A DNA stretch of 5,716 nucleotides from Oligoflexales bacterium (lineage in GTDB: Bacteria > Bdellovibrionota_B > Oligoflexia > Oligoflexales > CACXFL01). Below the pieces are notes generated by a model. It ran no database searches and was not told the DNA's origin. It saw only the letters and a program-made list of their open reading frames with translations. Within the stretch, counting starts at the first letter, position 1. The number at the start of each line of letters is the position of its first letter. Positions 5,608 through 5,716 of the stretch are shown here, one piece after another. The stretch spans positions 1 to 5,716 of the forward strand of contig JANQHA010000085.1 in NCBI GenBank assembly GCA_028282865.1, given 5' to 3'. A program made the position numbers and the translations under genes.

Positions 5608-5716
5608 GTGTACAAGCCACCTGTGCAAGCAAACATATTTATCGCTAAGTGCTTTTCAAACCCGCGCATTCAAACAATTGTAGCGGAGTGGCGAGTCGAT
5701 ATTCAGGTTCTTCAAG
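5608..5716 (+). CDS. Probable 5' end of an unidentified gene (partial)
   Basis: A frame beginning with GTG at 5608 stays open for 36 codons to the right edge. GAGG (5597-5600) sits 7 nt before the GTG, ideal spacing, and a strong promoter candidate ends at 5580. An in-frame TAA (5602-5604) rules out an earlier start. The visible N-terminus begins M-Y-K-P-P-V-Q-A-N-I-F-I-A-K-C, with I-V-A-E-W further on. It has no signal peptide and no motif I recognise. It lies 33 nt after gluQ on the same strand, so read-through from gluQ is also possible. A GTG at 5623-5625 is a weaker alternative start. The evidence is the start signals plus the open frame; with so few codons this could be chance. Confidence 0.5.
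   Translation, partial: MYKPPVQANIFIAKCFSNPRIQTIVAEWRVDIQVLQ

Noticed and set aside
5456..5683. Plus-strand open frame overlapping the end of gluQ
   Set aside because: It overlaps the well-supported gluQ C-terminus in another frame and lacks a ribosome binding site. The GTG start at 5608 in a different frame has much better signals.
5645..5716. Minus-strand frame entering from the right edge and ending at TAG (23 codons), possible end of a convergent gene
   Set aside because: It is possible but has no support beyond being open for a short distance. It conflicts with the plus-strand GTG frame that has promoter and Shine-Dalgarno signals.

Overview
The window holds five clear protein genes and the start of a probable sixth. 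The organism is most likely a Gram-negative, proteobacteria-like bacterium. Two proteins carry lipobox signal peptides ending in S-S-C-K with no Asp after the Cys, which suggests the outer membrane. There is also an exported NlpC/P60 hydrolase, a glutamate racemase, and a glutamyl-Q tRNA(Asp) synthetase, an enzyme found mainly in Proteobacteria and a few other bacterial phyla. The exact lineage cannot be read from the sequence; the IEDHD variant in the synthetase hints weakly at a deltaproteobacteria- or Bdellovibrionota-like group.

Minus strand, in order of transcription from 4481 down to 1: (1) an exported NlpC/P60 cysteine peptidase with an unusual six-cysteine insertion next to its catalytic Cys; (2) murI, glutamate racemase, overlapping the peptidase gene by 14 nt; (3) a complete 507-residue WG-repeat lipoprotein, 67 nt downstream; (4) a second, paralogous WG-repeat lipoprotein, 29 nt further on, which runs off the left edge with at least 404 residues visible. 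Both of the first two genes start with TTG, and upstream in-frame stops rule out earlier starts. All four genes lie head to tail with short gaps and no terminator that I can see, so they look like one transcription unit, possibly with an internal promoter before the lipoprotein pair.

Plus strand: gluQ starts at 4639, divergent from the peptidase gene across a 157-bp gap that holds a good minus-strand promoter candidate. An extended -10 promoter overlaps the gluQ stop codon. Just after it, a GTG start with a well-placed Shine-Dalgarno sequence (5608) opens a reading frame that leaves the window at the right edge.

On function, MurI makes D-glutamate for the peptidoglycan stem peptide, and many NlpC/P60 enzymes cut the bond that follows that D-Glu, so the coupled pair forms a cell-wall module. 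The two WG lipoproteins share a four-cysteine N-terminal domain that I do not recognise, followed by regular repeats of about 36 residues. They are the least explained part of the window and the best candidate for an undescribed envelope system.
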